The position numbers were made by a program, and so were the translations under genes. The notes beneath the pieces were generated by a model that was not told where the DNA came from, searched no databases, and was given only the letters and a program-made list of their open reading frames with translations. From Bimastos eiseni (Eukaryota; Annelida; Clitellata; Crassiclitellata; Lumbricidae): a stretch of DNA of 64,000 nt. The stretch covers positions 1,173,857-1,237,856 of the forward strand of contig OY365817.1 in NCBI GenBank assembly GCA_959347315.1. Reading direction: 5' to 3'. Shown piece after piece: positions 45,885-58,329 of the stretch (its first letter is position 1; each line of letters begins with the position of its first letter).

Positions 45885-46325
45885 GAATTTGTAACTTTTT
45901 AATTACAATTAGTATTCGTTTGAATTACATAATTAGAGTCATCAAAATTTAGGTTACTAATTAAATAGTATTAAAATTAGTTGTTAACATAGAACATCAT
46001 CTTCAAAAAATCTGATTTATGAGGTAATTACAGAACATTGAGGAAAAAAAGAAACTACATATTGATACGCAATGTGCATGTATGTATGCGACGTATACAC
46101 CTACATATTGATACGCAAAAGGCCTTGAGAGCTAATGGTGAATCTAAAGGGACCAGAGTCGCGCTTAAATAGGGTCAGGTCACCCGTTGAGGGGTAGGCC
46201 AAATGAGGAGAAAGAACAATTTGTCTGACTAATAAAATGTACCAAAAATGGCATCCAGGGAAATAAATGGTCCATATAATTGTACATGACCCACTAGACA
46301 AAAAGTGAAACTTAACTAAATAATG
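45885..46325 (-). mobile_element. CR1-like 3' insertion bounded by a 42-bp direct repeat
   Basis: The minus strand carries the CCCTATTTAAGCG...GGTCCCTTTAG 3' UTR block. A perfect 42-bp repeat lies immediately on either side (45843-45884 and 46326-46367), read as a target-site duplication of a 5'-truncated insertion. Confidence 0.6.
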
Positions 46326-46384
46326 CAGTTTTCAGTTTGTGCTAAATGAACAGTGACGGGCAATTAAATATATAAATATATAGA

Positions 46385-46810
46385 TACACACATACACACA
46401 TACACACACACACATACATACACACATACATACACACATACACACACACATACATACACACATACATACACACATACATACACACATACATACACACATA
46501 CATACACACATACACACATACATACATACACACATACACACATACATACACACATACATACACACATACATACATACACACATACACACATACATACACA
46601 CATACATACACACATACATACACACATACACACACACATACATACATACATACACACATACACACATACATACACACATACACACACATACATACACACA
46701 TACATACACACATACATACACACATACATACACACATACATACATACACACATACATACACACATACATACACACATACATACATGCACATATGTATGTA
46801 TGTATGTATG
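46385..46810. repeat. (CACATACA)n array, about 420 bp
   Basis: ACAC/ATAC tetramers in varied order. The long frames on the minus strand (YVCVYVC) are artefacts. Confidence 0.95.
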
Positions 46811-47589
46811 TATGCATGCACAGAGAGGGAAACTGGGATTTAAATCCCATAGTCACAGTTTAAAGGCTTATTAGCCAACGCACTCTCTCACCCATGAATT
46901 CTTACAGTATGATACCTGCACAGTATCTATGATACAGATACACTGTAGGCCTATCTATGAACGTTCAGACACATCATGTAACTACATAGTCATTTGATTA
47001 CGTACACAGGCTCAGTCTAACCTTAGATAATATAGCATAGCTTTTTTTCTTCCTAAAAACGAAATACAACAACCAATGACGATCATATTTCATATTAACA
47101 CTATGTCAGGACATACAAAAGTGGACCTAAAGGCAACCGCCTGGGTCCCGCTGAGCAGGGCCAACCATACCAGTAATGTAACAGTTAGATAGAGGTTGAT
47201 AAGATGCTGATCAGAATCGGGAGTGGTTTATGTTTTAATTGAAGCGTCAGCATAATTAGCATTGTGTCATGCTAATCATTTGTAACTAAAAAACCAGAAG
47301 ACTAGAAATAATTACACACTTGGAGCGAGTATAGTTGAGCATTTTTGTAAGCAGAAGGAGATGAGGAGGTGAGGAGAAATGCTAATGATGACAGGCTCAA
47401 GTGAAGATTGTTCCAAACAGAAACAGACACACGTACGCTGTCCAATACTATAAAACTAATATCCTAAATACGCTGGACCTATTTATAGAGCTCAATGTCT
47501 TATAAACAATACTTGCTTGCTTCATCACAGCTACATGTATCACGCTGAGTGCGCCCCTGAATAGCCAAATTCTCAGATACCATACACCG

Positions 47590-47695
47590 TGTTAGTATTA
47601 CACATCGTAATCGTAAACTCTAAATTTCTACATGCTAATCTAAAGCTAAGCGCAGAGCCCCAGTTTATTCACCAGGGCTGTAAGAGCAGGTAATT
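47590..47695 (-). repeat. Repeat family D copy
   Basis: ATCGTAATCGTAAACTCTAA, AGCTAAGCGCAGAGCCCCAG, TTTATTCACCAGGGCTG. Confidence 0.5.
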
Positions 47696-47876
47696 AGGGC
47701 CTAGGTTCAGACAATACAATACAATACAACTACATATTGTATATTGTCTGTACATACGGATTTCTGAAAAGAAAAAGCATTTGATAGAATAATTATGACC
47801 CCAATTGAGATTGTCCTCTTGTGGAAAGCGGACCATAGGATAGAACATGGAAAGCAATTGAGCCACTGCAAGTGAA

Positions 47877-47928
47877 GGACTCGCTCAAGGTTCTTACACG
47901 GTAACTGTCTCGGCCAAGCTGGAACAAG
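47877..47928 (-). mobile_element. Fragment of tRNA-SINE, family 1
   Basis: About 50 bp match the GTAAGAACCTTGAGCGAGTCC body block of family 1 on the minus strand. Head and tail are missing. Confidence 0.45.
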
Positions 47929-47989
47929 AGCGCTGGGCCTTTATGGCAGAGATGATGGATTCGACCACAATGCTCAAGTAAACAGACCT

Positions 47990-48330
47990 ACACAAATACT
48001 CACACAAACTCACACATACGCAAACATACTGACACATATACACAAAAATACTCACACACATACTCACAAATACGCACAGATGCACGCGCACTAATGCACG
48101 GACGCACACACACACATACTCACGCATATGCACACATATGCACACTTACTCAGACACATATGCATACATACTCGCACATATGCACACATAGTGATACATA
48201 ATTATACACGCATACTCACACAAACTCACACATATACATACGCATACTCACACACATACTAACACATACGCACACACACTGACACTTACTAACGCAGACA
48301 CACACATACCGACGCATAGACGCACACATA
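47990..48330. repeat. ACTCACACATA-type low-complexity tract
   Basis: Degenerate CACACATAC/CTCACACA words. Confidence 0.85.
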
Positions 48331-48689
48331 CGCACAGCAATGCACAAGGAGGTAGGCCTTGGTACAGCTGAGTATTTACATGACACAATCCAAACTATCT
48401 CGACAGTCCTTAAATAACCGCCTCTCCCACCCGGATGCCTGAATGACGCCGAGGAACAAAAGTCCCTCCCCATTACAAGGAACTGTGGGAGGGAGGGACC
48501 GACCTTACATCTCCTTTACAATGATCTACAGCTATTTGTTTCCATGTCAAACGTACGGAGGAAAATCCGTCCAACTATTCCACCTGCTTAAGGCGCTGGC
48601 AACTCCAGGACGACAAAGCCAAGAGATTTGCATTTAGAACGATCAGGAAATGATCCGATTAAGATATTTTATGTAAGACATCTAAGACA

Positions 48690-49345
48690 AATCGGGCGAT
48701 CTAACCCACTCACACAATTCAATGTTCATCTTATAGAACTTGTAATCTCATCCGTACTCATAAATGTTATAGAATAGAGCTATTTGTATGATATTGGGGT
48801 CTTACTATGCTCGTCATTTGTCTTATAATGAAATGTACAATAATATTGGTATTCTAACTCTTCGTCAAATTACTTCCCTCCAAATTAATGAATTTATGTA
48901 CAAATTCGCTAACAATATTTGCTAGTCACTTTATACGAAGTTCTGCCACTAATCCTGACAGCATCCGTTCCTCTCTCAATTACAGGCCTATCTTATGTAG
49001 AACAAATACTCAATTAAATACATAGGACCCATCACTAGGAATATGACACCAATTTAAATTCGTCAATCCAGCACAATAAAAGTTTTCAAAAATAAATATG
49101 AAAACCATTTGTTAACTACCTCTTCTAAATGATTGGTGTGTGCACAGACAGCATTAGTTAACTAGTTAAGGTGATGATTTATGTTTCAATTGTATGTACC
49201 TGTTGCCCAATATCTAATTGTAAAGGGTAGGCCCTGTTAGCGGGACCAATCGGTCCCTTAGGGGTTTACTTTCCCGATTATCCCTCTTATTACCGTTTTT
49301 TCATGCATTCTTATTCCTGTGTTTAATTGTTTGAGATTGATAATA
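48690..49345 (+). mobile_element. 5'-truncated CR1-like copy
   Basis: The 3' coding remnant and UTR parallel the 42.7-43.1 kb region (TTTAAATTCGTC...AAAAATAA). It ends with CCCTGTTAGCGGGACCAATC plus GGTCCCTTAGGGG, a hairpin-like 3' UTR block also seen at 46.1, 43.1 and 62.0 kb. Confidence 0.65.
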
Positions 49346-49571
49346 AAAACATGTGGTTAATCAAAATGCTCATCGTAATTGTGGTCGAAATTGTAGTCAT
49401 TACTGTAATCGTAACTGTAAGTGCAATTGTAATAGTTGTAGTAGCTGTAGTAGTAGAACTAATGAAGCTGATGGCGACGACGATGATGAGTTACCATAAT
49501 AATAGTAATAAAAATAAAAATAATTATAATAATCGCGATCAACCATAACTAATTATTTATTTATTTATTTC

Positions 49572-49788
49572 CGAAATTTGATACTGCCCTTCTTCCAACA
49601 TTTTTTGCTCAGAAGTGCATACACTGCTCCATGGCGCAATTGCAGTTGTACTGCAGAGCAATTGTGTGCGAAGGACTTACTCAAGGTCCCTACACAGCGA
49701 CTGACGCCTCGGACGAGGGTCGAACCCGCTCGCTCAGCGCACACCAAACGTTACGGGCTGATCGCTCTAACCGAACCTTGGTGAAAAT
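49572..49788 (-). mobile_element. tRNA-SINE, family 1, near full length
   Basis: Reading the minus strand gives a tRNA-like head, a B-box (CGGGTTCGACCCTCGTCC), the GTGTAGGGACC block and the AAGAAGGGC...AAATT end. A different minisatellite (CCCCAAAATTCTGTGA units) begins immediately at its 5' end. Confidence 0.75.
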
Positions 49789-49789
49789 T

Positions 49790-50090
49790 CTGTGACCCCA
49801 AAATTCTGTTACCACAAAATTCTGTGACTCCAAAATTCAATGACCCAAAAATTCTGTGACCCCAAAGTTCAGTGACCCCAAAATTCTGCGACCCAAAAAT
49901 TCAGTGACCCAAAAATGTTTTGACCCCAAAATTGTCTGAACCCAAAATTATCTGACCCCAAAATTGTCTGACCCCAAAATTCAGTGACCCCATAATTCCC
50001 AAAATTTGTTGACCTCAAAATTGTCTGACCTTAAAACTCAGTTACCCCATAATTCCGTGACCCAAAAATTCTGTGACCAAGAAATGCTTT
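49790..50090. repeat. 15-17 bp minisatellite (GACCCCAAAATTCTGT)
   Basis: About 17 diverged units beginning at the 5' end of the family 1 SINE. Confidence 0.9.
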
Positions 50091-50124
50091 CACTCTGGTA
50101 GACATTCAGTATATCGAATCACGG

Positions 50125-50470
50125 ATGAAGTTGACCACAGAAAGTTGACAATAGGTAATTAAGGATGATGTGTTTACAATGAGGAGTTGATAATGGGGAG
50201 TTGACAATGGGATCTAAAAATTGAGAGTTTACAATGGAGACGTGACAATAGGCAGTTGACAATTGGGAGGCTGACAATGGAGTGCTAAAAAAAAGACGAG
50301 TAGAAAATGGGAAGTTTATAATAGAAAATTGACAGTGGGGGTTGACAATAGAAGAGATGACATTAGGGGTTGACAATGGTAAGTTGACAATAGGAGTTGA
50401 CAATGGTAAGTTGACAATAGGAGTTGACAATGGTAAGTTGACAAACGAGGATTTAACAATTGGGAAATGG
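50125..50470. repeat. 13-15 bp minisatellite (GGAGTTGACAATGG)
   Basis: Over 20 diverged units, the last ones most regular. Confidence 0.9.
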
Positions 50471-50789
50471 AATGCTAAATAAAATTATGCACTGATGAAT
50501 TGCGTTTGTTACTGGCCCTACATAAGTGATGGGAATTCTCTTCTATAGAATAGATATTAATAGACTTTAATAAATTTAAATAGATTTTAATACCAACTTG
50601 GTAAACCTAGAATTACAACACCAGTGGACTTAAGGACCAACAGTAAGAAACCCGGTTCATTCAGAAGCCAGCAGTAAAACCCTAAACACACACAGCATCA
50701 AATACTTAAGCACATTAACACCCAAATATAGCCAGCTATCAACTGAAGGCATCCCAGCGCAGCCAATAAGCCACGACACCTGAGGAGAC

Positions 50790-50990
50790 GAAAGTAGCCG
50801 AATGGTTAAAGCGGTCTGCCTGTAACACGGAGAGCACTGGTTCGATCCTCGTCCGATGAGTTAAGGACTTTGAGAAAGTCCTTTGCATACACTAATTATT
50901 ACGCTGCAGCAATAGCTGAGTCTGCGTCATTTGTGTGTGAGCACTTCTGAACTTTCTAAGAAGAGCAGCATCGAATAAAAGCTGCATCGT
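50790..50990 (+). mobile_element. tRNA-SINE, family 1, with well-preserved tRNA head
   Basis: AGTAGCCGAATGGTTAAAGC supplies an A-box and GGTTCGATCC (50839-50848) a B-box, resembling a Leu- or Ser-type tRNA. The body follows (GTTAAGGACTTTGAGAAAGTCC, then GAAGAGCAGCATCGAATA). It is not a tRNA gene, because the acceptor stem cannot close. Confidence 0.7.
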
Positions 50991-51189
50991 ATTGAAACTA
51001 GAAAGACGTGGTTCCAGAGTGAGACATGCAAGGAGATGGACCCAAACAAAAGAACTCAGAGAGATAGCCAGACAGACAGACACGCAGCCAGACAGTCAGG
51101 CAGGCATGCAGCCTGCGGTCATAACGATATTAGAATCTCGATAAGCTATGTAATATTTCCAAGATAACAGACGAATGGAAAATTCCTAC

Positions 51190-51297
51190 CACTCGAGACG
51201 TCACAGGAGATAACACAACGGAGTCGCCGCACTCATTCCTCAACCTCCTCTCGGCCGAATGCAGCCACTTGGCGTCCAAAAAACCCTCACTTCCGCC
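51190..51297 (-). CDS. Possible exon or leader, minus strand
   Basis: A CpG-rich, non-repetitive stretch open on the minus strand (contains FLDAKWLHSAERRLRNECGD) ends at a possible donor GAGTG|GTAGGA. The acceptor is weak. It could be an upstream non-coding exon of the gene at 35.6 kb or nothing. Confidence 0.18.
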
Positions 51298-51544
51298 GAA
51301 GTGTCGAACCCACGACAGCGGGAAAAGAAACAACCGCAGACCCCGTAGGCAACGGATAGACCAAGGGCGACGGATGGGTGAATCCCCAACTCAATTTAAG
51401 TCAGATTCCTTTAAAGCGCCGGACTCGATGCTCGCTTTGGCTGTTTATTGCGAGAGACGGTAATGAACGATTGGTGGCCGCAAGCGACGCTTGGCGGCGC
51501 TGTGCTCGCATTTCCAAGTCACTAAGTGTGTTTTGGCAGAGAGG

Positions 51545-51767
51545 GAAGACGAGGGGTAGGGGAGGGAGAGGCGAAGAGAGGGAAGGCAAGGGGGCAGAAA
51601 ACACGCTGAGATGAGAAGAAGCAGAGAAACAGCCAAGCAGTAAGGCGAAAGGTGGAGAAGGAGACAGAGGCAGAAGGAGACAAGTAAGGAGGCAGAAAGA
51701 CATGCAGGCAGAACTAGAGGACGACATAAAGTAATAGAGACAGAATGAGAGGGTTGCAGAAAGACTA

Positions 51768-51798
<31 letters not shown>

Positions 51799-51900
51799 AG
51801 CAGAGACAGACAGACAGACACAGACAGACAGACAGGCAAAGGGGAGAGAGAGACAGAATGAGACAGGGAAGAGAGGGAGGAATATAGAACGGGATGAAAG
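51545..51900. repeat. GA-rich tract with (GACA)n
   Basis: Purine-rich; GACAGACAG runs at 51778-51840. Confidence 0.85.
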
Positions 51901-52136
51901 AAGACATGGAGACAGATACAGATAGATCCAATCCGTCCGTCCGTCCGCACTTGAAGTGGGCAGTCCGAAGTAAGAGATTACAAGGGAATATCAACGAATC
52001 CTTAAATCAATGCCCCGTCAAAGAAATCACCAGCGAACATCTCTTCCAGAGGGCTTACCCACACGGCATCCAGTTCCAGTCCTTCGCCCGACCCTCACCA
52101 GAGTCCCACATGAGCTTCGTGCACAGGGGAGGGTGA

Positions 52137-52197
52137 ACGGATTGAATGGATTGAACGGATTTAATAGATTGAACGGATTGAACGGATTGAATAAAGG
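52137..52197. repeat. 10-bp minisatellite ATTGAACGGA
   Basis: Six units with point changes. Confidence 0.85.
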
Positions 52198-52470
52198 GAT
52201 GAGAAATACTGAGGTGTAGTGAGCATACAGTCACACCCCACAGCGGGATTTGCAGTTGGATGGAACCGTGGACGACTATACATAAAGAAACAGTCATGAG
52301 ATTTGACTGACCACAGCAATGCGCGATGCGTTGGCGACTTTGTTTTTCAGCCTGCAGGCCCCCATCATCCATGTTCTCCGCTTATCTATGCCTTGAATCG
52401 TGAGCGCCTATGATCTGAGTTGGGGGTATATTTTATACATGTTCCGTTACAATAAGTTCTGAGAGGCAGC

Positions 52471-52471
<1 letters not shown>

Positions 52472-52537
<66 letters not shown>

Positions 52538-52610
52538 CAGGCAGACAGACAGGCAGGCAGAGAGAGAGACAGACAGAGAGACAGACAGACAGAGAGCGAG
52601 AGACAGACAA
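52472..52610. repeat. (GA)n then (GACA/GGCA)n
   Basis: About 64 bp of pure GA, then tetramers. Confidence 0.95.
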
Positions 52611-53137
52611 GACAGCCACAGACATGGGGCAGCCCTCAGAGGCAACTATGGGGCTAGCACTAAGAGGTAGCCATGAGGTTAGTCCTGAGAGAGAGCCCTG
52701 GGAAAACCTCAGAGACAGCCGTGGATGAGGCTACCTTAACAGAGAACTGCTCATCTGATATCACCAATACCAAACTGTACACCATCATCACAGAAACCGA
52801 TCTACAAATAGTATCCAGGATCATAGCCCAGAGTACACTCAGCAGGGTCGAACCTGCAACCGCTAAGTCATAGGCCATAAAAAGCTATCGATGGATTACG
52901 ACGTCGCTCATATCTAATGTAATCTTATGCAGTGCAGCGTGTATCCGGACCAACGAATTCTTGTCGATGATGATCAGCTGGTGCACAAGAACATTACGGC
53001 TTCTACAAGAACATCTCCGGCTTTACCTCCCCGGATTATGACCTGACACTGAAACGGATCTTGGGGACTTGATTTGATACAGCACTGCAGTGATTATCAG
53101 GGTCTTGCTGACTCGGTTGTGGGATGGTTTGAGTTTG

Positions 53138-53182
53138 AATAACATATCATAACATAACATAACATAAAATAATATAACATAG
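53138..53182. repeat. (CATAA)n pentamer
   Basis: Short run of ACATA/ATAAC words. Confidence 0.8.
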
Positions 53183-53249
53183 AGCCTAACACAACAAAGA
53201 TGTTTTTAAGTGGTTCAGAAGACATTTAGTCTGTGTTAGAACCACTTGA

Positions 53250-53880
53250 AATGCATCTGGAACTCTTAGCAGTCCATTCTCCCTAACTTTCTCTTAAAAG
53301 CTGTGACAGTGTCAACTGAGACAGTATTAGCATCCAAGCCATTCCACCAGTTTATGACTCTAGCATTGATGAATTTATGCCCATATGCTTCTTTCTGCTT
53401 TTTTCTTAGATAATTTGTACGTGTGTCCTAGAGTTGTCTTTTAACCAAGGATTTTGTACAGCCTCAGTATTGTGTCCCTGGTGACTTTTGTCCTTATCAT
53501 CCTACCTGGAGTTGATGCCTTTGAAAAGAGACCTTTTATTTTGGAAGGTTATATGACTTTGATTAAAATTGATGCTATTATTTTTACCCCTTTGTGCCAT
53601 CGTGCATTTGCTGGTGGTCTAATAAAGAATATCCTTAACTTACTTATTTGCCTAACGTCGAATTAGTCTTTTTTGATGCTTTAGTCCATTAATGACTTTT
53701 CAAAAGTAAAAATCATCTGTCAGTCTTGTGACTATCTGAACATTCTTATGAGATTTTCCTGCAGTATCTCCACTTCTTTTTCATCACTCACTGCTTAACA
53801 TAGCTTGTATCATCTGCAAACTTATACATTTTCGATACAATCCCATTGTCTGCGTCATAGCTCATCAAAAAAATCTATGT
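53250..53880 (-). mobile_element. CR1-like LINE remnant
   Basis: Minus-strand fragments MYKFADDTSYV (motif C, near 53840) and, downstream, KFINARVINWWNGLDANTVS with FKRKL (near 53300-53400) are the catalytic and C-terminal blocks of a CR1 reverse transcriptase. Many stops. Confidence 0.65.
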
Positions 53881-53884
53881 AATG

Positions 53885-54045
53885 TAATCAAGCCTTTATA
53901 TAGCGCCCCACCAAGATATTTACTCAGAGGAGCTAGCCTAAATTATGTTAAATGTAATTTCTAATTATTTTACACCAGTTAGCAAAACAATACACACTAA
54001 GCTGAAAGAGTAGCCAATGGTTGGACCCAAACACCAGTCAGCTCT
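53885..54045 (-). repeat. LINE 3' end (family A)
   Basis: Inverted GGGGCGCTATATAAAGGC tail, CTCTGAGTAAATATCTTG block, GCTAACTGGTGTAAAAT and CTACTCTTTCAGC. Confidence 0.6.
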
Positions 54046-54049
54046 TATT

Positions 54050-55510
54050 ATACCCTCAAGACATCTCTATCAGACACTCATGCCATCTTTTTATTGGATA
54101 CTAATGGCATCTCTATCAGACACTCATGCCATTTTTTTATTGGATACTAATGGCATCTCTATCAGACTCTAACATTATCTCTTACCAGACACTAAAATCA
54201 TCCAATATCAGACACTACCAACATCTCAATTGGCTCTTTTAAAAAGCTTTAAGAAATGTTCTCCTACTGACTACCTATAGTTTTCTTTTGTTTCTTGCGA
54301 TTAACTCTTAAGTTCTTCCCTTTCAACATCAATTTCTAAACGGCTTGCTCTCTCTTCTCTTTCATCTACTCTATCTTTTCTCTCTCCTCTTTCATCTACT
54401 CTATCTTTTCTCTCTTCTCTTTCATCTACTCTATCTTTTCTCTCTTCTCTTTCATCTACTCTATCTTTTCTCTCTTCTCTTTCATCTACTCTATCTTTTC
54501 TCTCTTCTCTTTCATCTACTCTATCTTTTCTCTCTTCTCTTTCATCTACTCTATCTTTTCTCTCTTCTCTTTCATCTACTCTATCTTTTCTCTCTTCTCT
54601 TTCATCTACTCTATCTTTTCTCTCTTCTCTTTCATCTACTCTATCTTTTCTCTCTTCGTCGGCTCTTGTTTCTTAATCCCTAACTTTACATATTATATAA
54701 TATTACTTTTCATCAAATCATCTAAACATTATTGCTCTTGTTGCCATGTACTTTTTCTGCGCATAGGGTTGTCAGAATTAGCGGGACATGTCACTTTCTC
54801 ACTTACCCGTTCTTCAGCATCCGTCAGTTTGTGATTTTTCTGGTACAGTAAAGTTTTACTTTTGTTAATTAATAACTATGACGTGTTTTCACCCCCATGA
54901 TTGATGTTTGAAAAATAAAAATGGCCTTGATTTGATTGATTGATTATAATTATCAAAAACTAAAATATTCCCTAGCCACTGTAGCCAGACACTAACTACA
55001 TCTCTTATCAGACACCAACATCAGCTATTACCACATGCCATTGTCATCGCTTATCAGATACTAACATCATTAATTATTGAAACCAACGGCATCTCTTGTC
55101 AGACACTGATGCCATTTATCATCAGATACCATCGTTATCTTTCATCAGACAATAAAGGCATCTGTCATACACAAATTTCATCTCTAATATCAGACAGTAA
55201 CATCATATTTCATTTGACATCAAAGCTGATTCTTACGACTAATGTCTAACAACTATTAACCACTAAAGTAATCACATAATTATCAGACACTAACATCAAC
55301 CCTTATCAGATACTAATGATATCTTTATTATTCAGACAATAACATCGTATCATATCTAACACCAGCTTCATATCTTATCACAAACCAATCACATCTCTTC
55401 ACAGACACTAGGGCCTGATAATATCTCTTATCAGACACTAGTGTCTGACAATACCACAATGATCACTTATCAGACAATAGCACCACCTCCTTTCAGACAC
55501 TGCTCTTGTA
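54050..55510. repeat. Degenerate CATCTCTTATCAGACACTAA minisatellite, interrupted
   Basis: Units occur at 54050-54235 and again at 54975-55505. The gap holds a different 30-bp array and a LINE-like 3' end (54890-54955, ATGGCCTTGATTTGATTG). Confidence 0.75.
54345..54656. repeat. 30-bp minisatellite, ten identical-phase units
   Basis: TTCATCTACTCTATCTTTTC then TCTCTTCTCT, nearly perfect, so recently expanded. Confidence 0.95.
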
Positions 55511-55859
55511 AGAGCAGAAGCCATGTTAGCGTTAATGTCTAAAGAGAGAGCTCCTTTGAGACTAGAAGACCGAACTTTAGGAAATGGAATGGCCATAACA
55601 ACGACCAGAGTCCCTAATAAATCCTCATTGCTTCGAGACAGATCGAAAAACTTTTTTCCTGCGACAATGCAATGTAGGGCTTACACCGTTTCCTTTATGT
55701 AGCGGCATTCATCGTCATTCAGAACTGCTGAGAGATCTTGTACGGAGGGTCAATATAAGCACCTCTCAAACTGTTGCTAAAGCCATTCTAGTGTGCAATC
55801 ATTATTATGATATAAGTACAATACACATGATGTGCATGGCAATTTGAAGTAATATGACG

Positions 55860-56090
55860 TAATCAACATAATAATAATAATAACAAATATTAATAATACA
55901 TAAATCATAAATCAATAATTTAAAAAATAATAAATAACAAACAATAAATAAAATTATTAATAACAGAAACAATAATAAAAATAATAATAGACCGATGAGT
56001 GGGGCTATTCCGTACGACATCGCCACTAAGTAATATTCAAGACCTAGAAGAGTCATGTATACCTTAGGACAAAAAATAATAGCATTCTTT
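55860..56090 (+). repeat. AAT-rich tract and repeat family E copy
   Basis: AT-rich (AAT/AATA) tract to 55988, then AGACCGATGAGTGGGGC and CATGTATACCTTAGGAC. Confidence 0.45.
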
Positions 56091-56239
56091 TCTTTTTCGT
56101 TTAACAGGAGCATACATCCATCATCCATGATCATAAAATAAATAGCCAATGGTCCAACTGATAATAATAAAAAAAATTTCGTTTAATTTCAAAATGATAA
56201 ACCGCTCTATGATGACAAACATAGCATGGAGGAACGAAT

Positions 56240-56340
56240 GACGAGTTACAATAGTCATAATCGTAATCTCCAAATTTCTAAAGCACCACTTGAAAGCTAA
56301 GCGCAGGGCACCAGCTTATTCATGAGCGCTGGAGTATAGG
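56240..56340 (-). repeat. Repeat family D copy
   Basis: CATAATCGTAATCTCCAAAT, AAGCTAAGCGCAGGGCACCA, TTATTCATGAGCGCTGG. Confidence 0.5.
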
Positions 56341-57429
56341 AGTATTAGGAGAATAGGAGTTGATTTAACTGTCGGCAGCCATGCAAGGCGACATCATACT
56401 ATTCATCTAATTTGACCATGTGGCATGACTGCTTGAGATACAACACAGTCCATTGAAATCTAATGTAATGTAATATGCTGTGTAACAAATGTGCTGTAAT
56501 TAAATGTAATAGCAAGTGACACATACTTAACTGTACCAGACATTATGTACCTTACAGTACTGTACATGTATACACTTGAAAAACTGTCCTGTAAATTAAC
56601 ATTAAATTACTGTTAGAGAGAAAAAAAATTATATAGCGCCTTTACCCCCGAGAGAGAGAATATTGCTTTGGAAACATAATCCAATTAAAACAAGACTTGC
56701 TATCTATTGCAGAGTGAGTTGCAAAATTGCAACAAGGAAATCTACATGGAGCATTTGAGTGCCTACCCTCGTTGTGGTTTGGCACATTGGACTCTGTTCT
56801 ACGGCAATTGTGTTTTCGATAACTGCAAAAACGACATTCAAACACAATATTAAAAATGAAAAACACATGAAACCAATTTACATTAGAAAATTAAATCATT
56901 GGAACACAGTTACACAGCACTTTCAAAAAATATTATTTATCCGTAGTAAGGGTACTACCTCAGGAAAGTTTTTACAAATATAGTATCATCATTGTTGTTA
57001 ATTATATTAACTTCTGTTGTGCCAGTGTACCTATGGTGCATGAAAGGAAGCTGTAACCAGATGAACAACAAAATCAGTTAACTGTCCCCAGAGAGAGACA
57101 TATTAAGGGGATATTAAGCACTCAGAAAAAGGTAAGATTTGCGATAATGATTTTAAACCATTTATGATAAACAGTTGGCCGTCAGTAAATGAGCTGAATA
57201 CTAGACTACAGCCCAATGGACTCTTTGGGTCTCTATAATGGCCGTCATCAACACAGACAAAGACACTCAATCTATGTCTTTTGGACAATGGAAGAGATTT
57301 TGTCAATGCCCGTCTTCATTTGATTACGACATTGTTCACATGGTCTAAGTAGATTACCCATAGGATACTTATGAGGTAACGCATTCCGAAATTTGGCCAC
57401 TTCTCCGGCTATATGTTGGATTTGCTGTT

Positions 57430-57820
57430 CCACTGGCTTCCCCTCCAGCAGTGAAAATCATACCGTATCATCGCTTTGGTCTGGCGGCCCTTTCTGGCCT
57501 CGTTCCTGCCTATCTTCGCGACTTCTGCTACTCTACTTTGAGTGCACCGGGTCGCCGCTCTCTCCGTTCTAATGAGCGAGGCCTACCCATCGTTCCATTT
57601 GCCCTTACAACTACTACACCACATCGTGCCTTCTCAGAGGTTGGCCCCTCGCTCTGGAACAGCTTTCCGTTGGCATTGCGCTTGTCCCTACAGGTACACT
57701 CTTACTCTTTTATGCTCAATCTAAAACTGTCTTTTTCAGCTGTGTTGGGGTCGGGAGTGCTCCTGAGTAGTGACCCTGAAGGGCGCTATATAAGTCTCGT
57801 AATGAATGAGTAACGAATAA
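57430..57820 (+). mobile_element. L2-like LINE 3' end
   Basis: Open C-terminal block: LSGLVPAYLRDFC, RRSLRSNERGLPIVPFA, HRAFSEVGPSLWNSFP. It then has a short 3' UTR ending GAAGGGCGCTATATAAGTCTC and AATGAATGAG. It resembles the Rex/L2 type with microsatellite-like tail. Confidence 0.75.
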
Positions 57821-58029
57821 CGAAGCGTTGAGTTTCTTGTTTGGCAGCTCTACACAGGTGTACCAGCAGCCCAAACAATCCCACAGAGCTGTGGTTTTAA
57901 AAACACATTCTGCTGCATAGAGCCACATGTTTTCAATTCAGGGATAAAATCATTTCGTAAAACCCTAATGATGCTACTTACAGTTGGGCCATTCTAAATG
58001 ATGCTACTGTCCCTCCCTATGGTCGTAAG

Positions 58030-58296
58030 GGGAGGCACGGTCTAATGGATAACACACTGGATGCATGGCTGAGGAACTGAGCTCCAATCCCCTATCCCCA
58101 GTATGGTTGACTAGTTCTTCTTTTGCAAGACGCCAGCTTTGGCAAAAATCAGATGCATAATGAAATGAGCACCTTGCATAGCTGCCAACAGTTAAATTCG
58201 ACCCCTTTAATAACGTGTCCTTATTCATTCGTACTATGCTTGTAATCATACTGTGGTGTATCAGTTTGAAAATAAAAACAAAAATATTATAATTAC

Positions 58297-58329
<33 letters not shown>

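Noticed and set aside
46332..46856. 174-residue frame YVCVYVC
   Set aside because: Direct translation of the CACATACA array; three frames are open at once.
50790..50860. tRNA gene
   Set aside because: A and B boxes are present but the acceptor stem does not pair and a SINE body follows.
54345..54683. 112-residue Leu/Phe-rich, membrane-like protein
   Set aside because: Produced by a 30-bp tandem repeat, a multiple of three.
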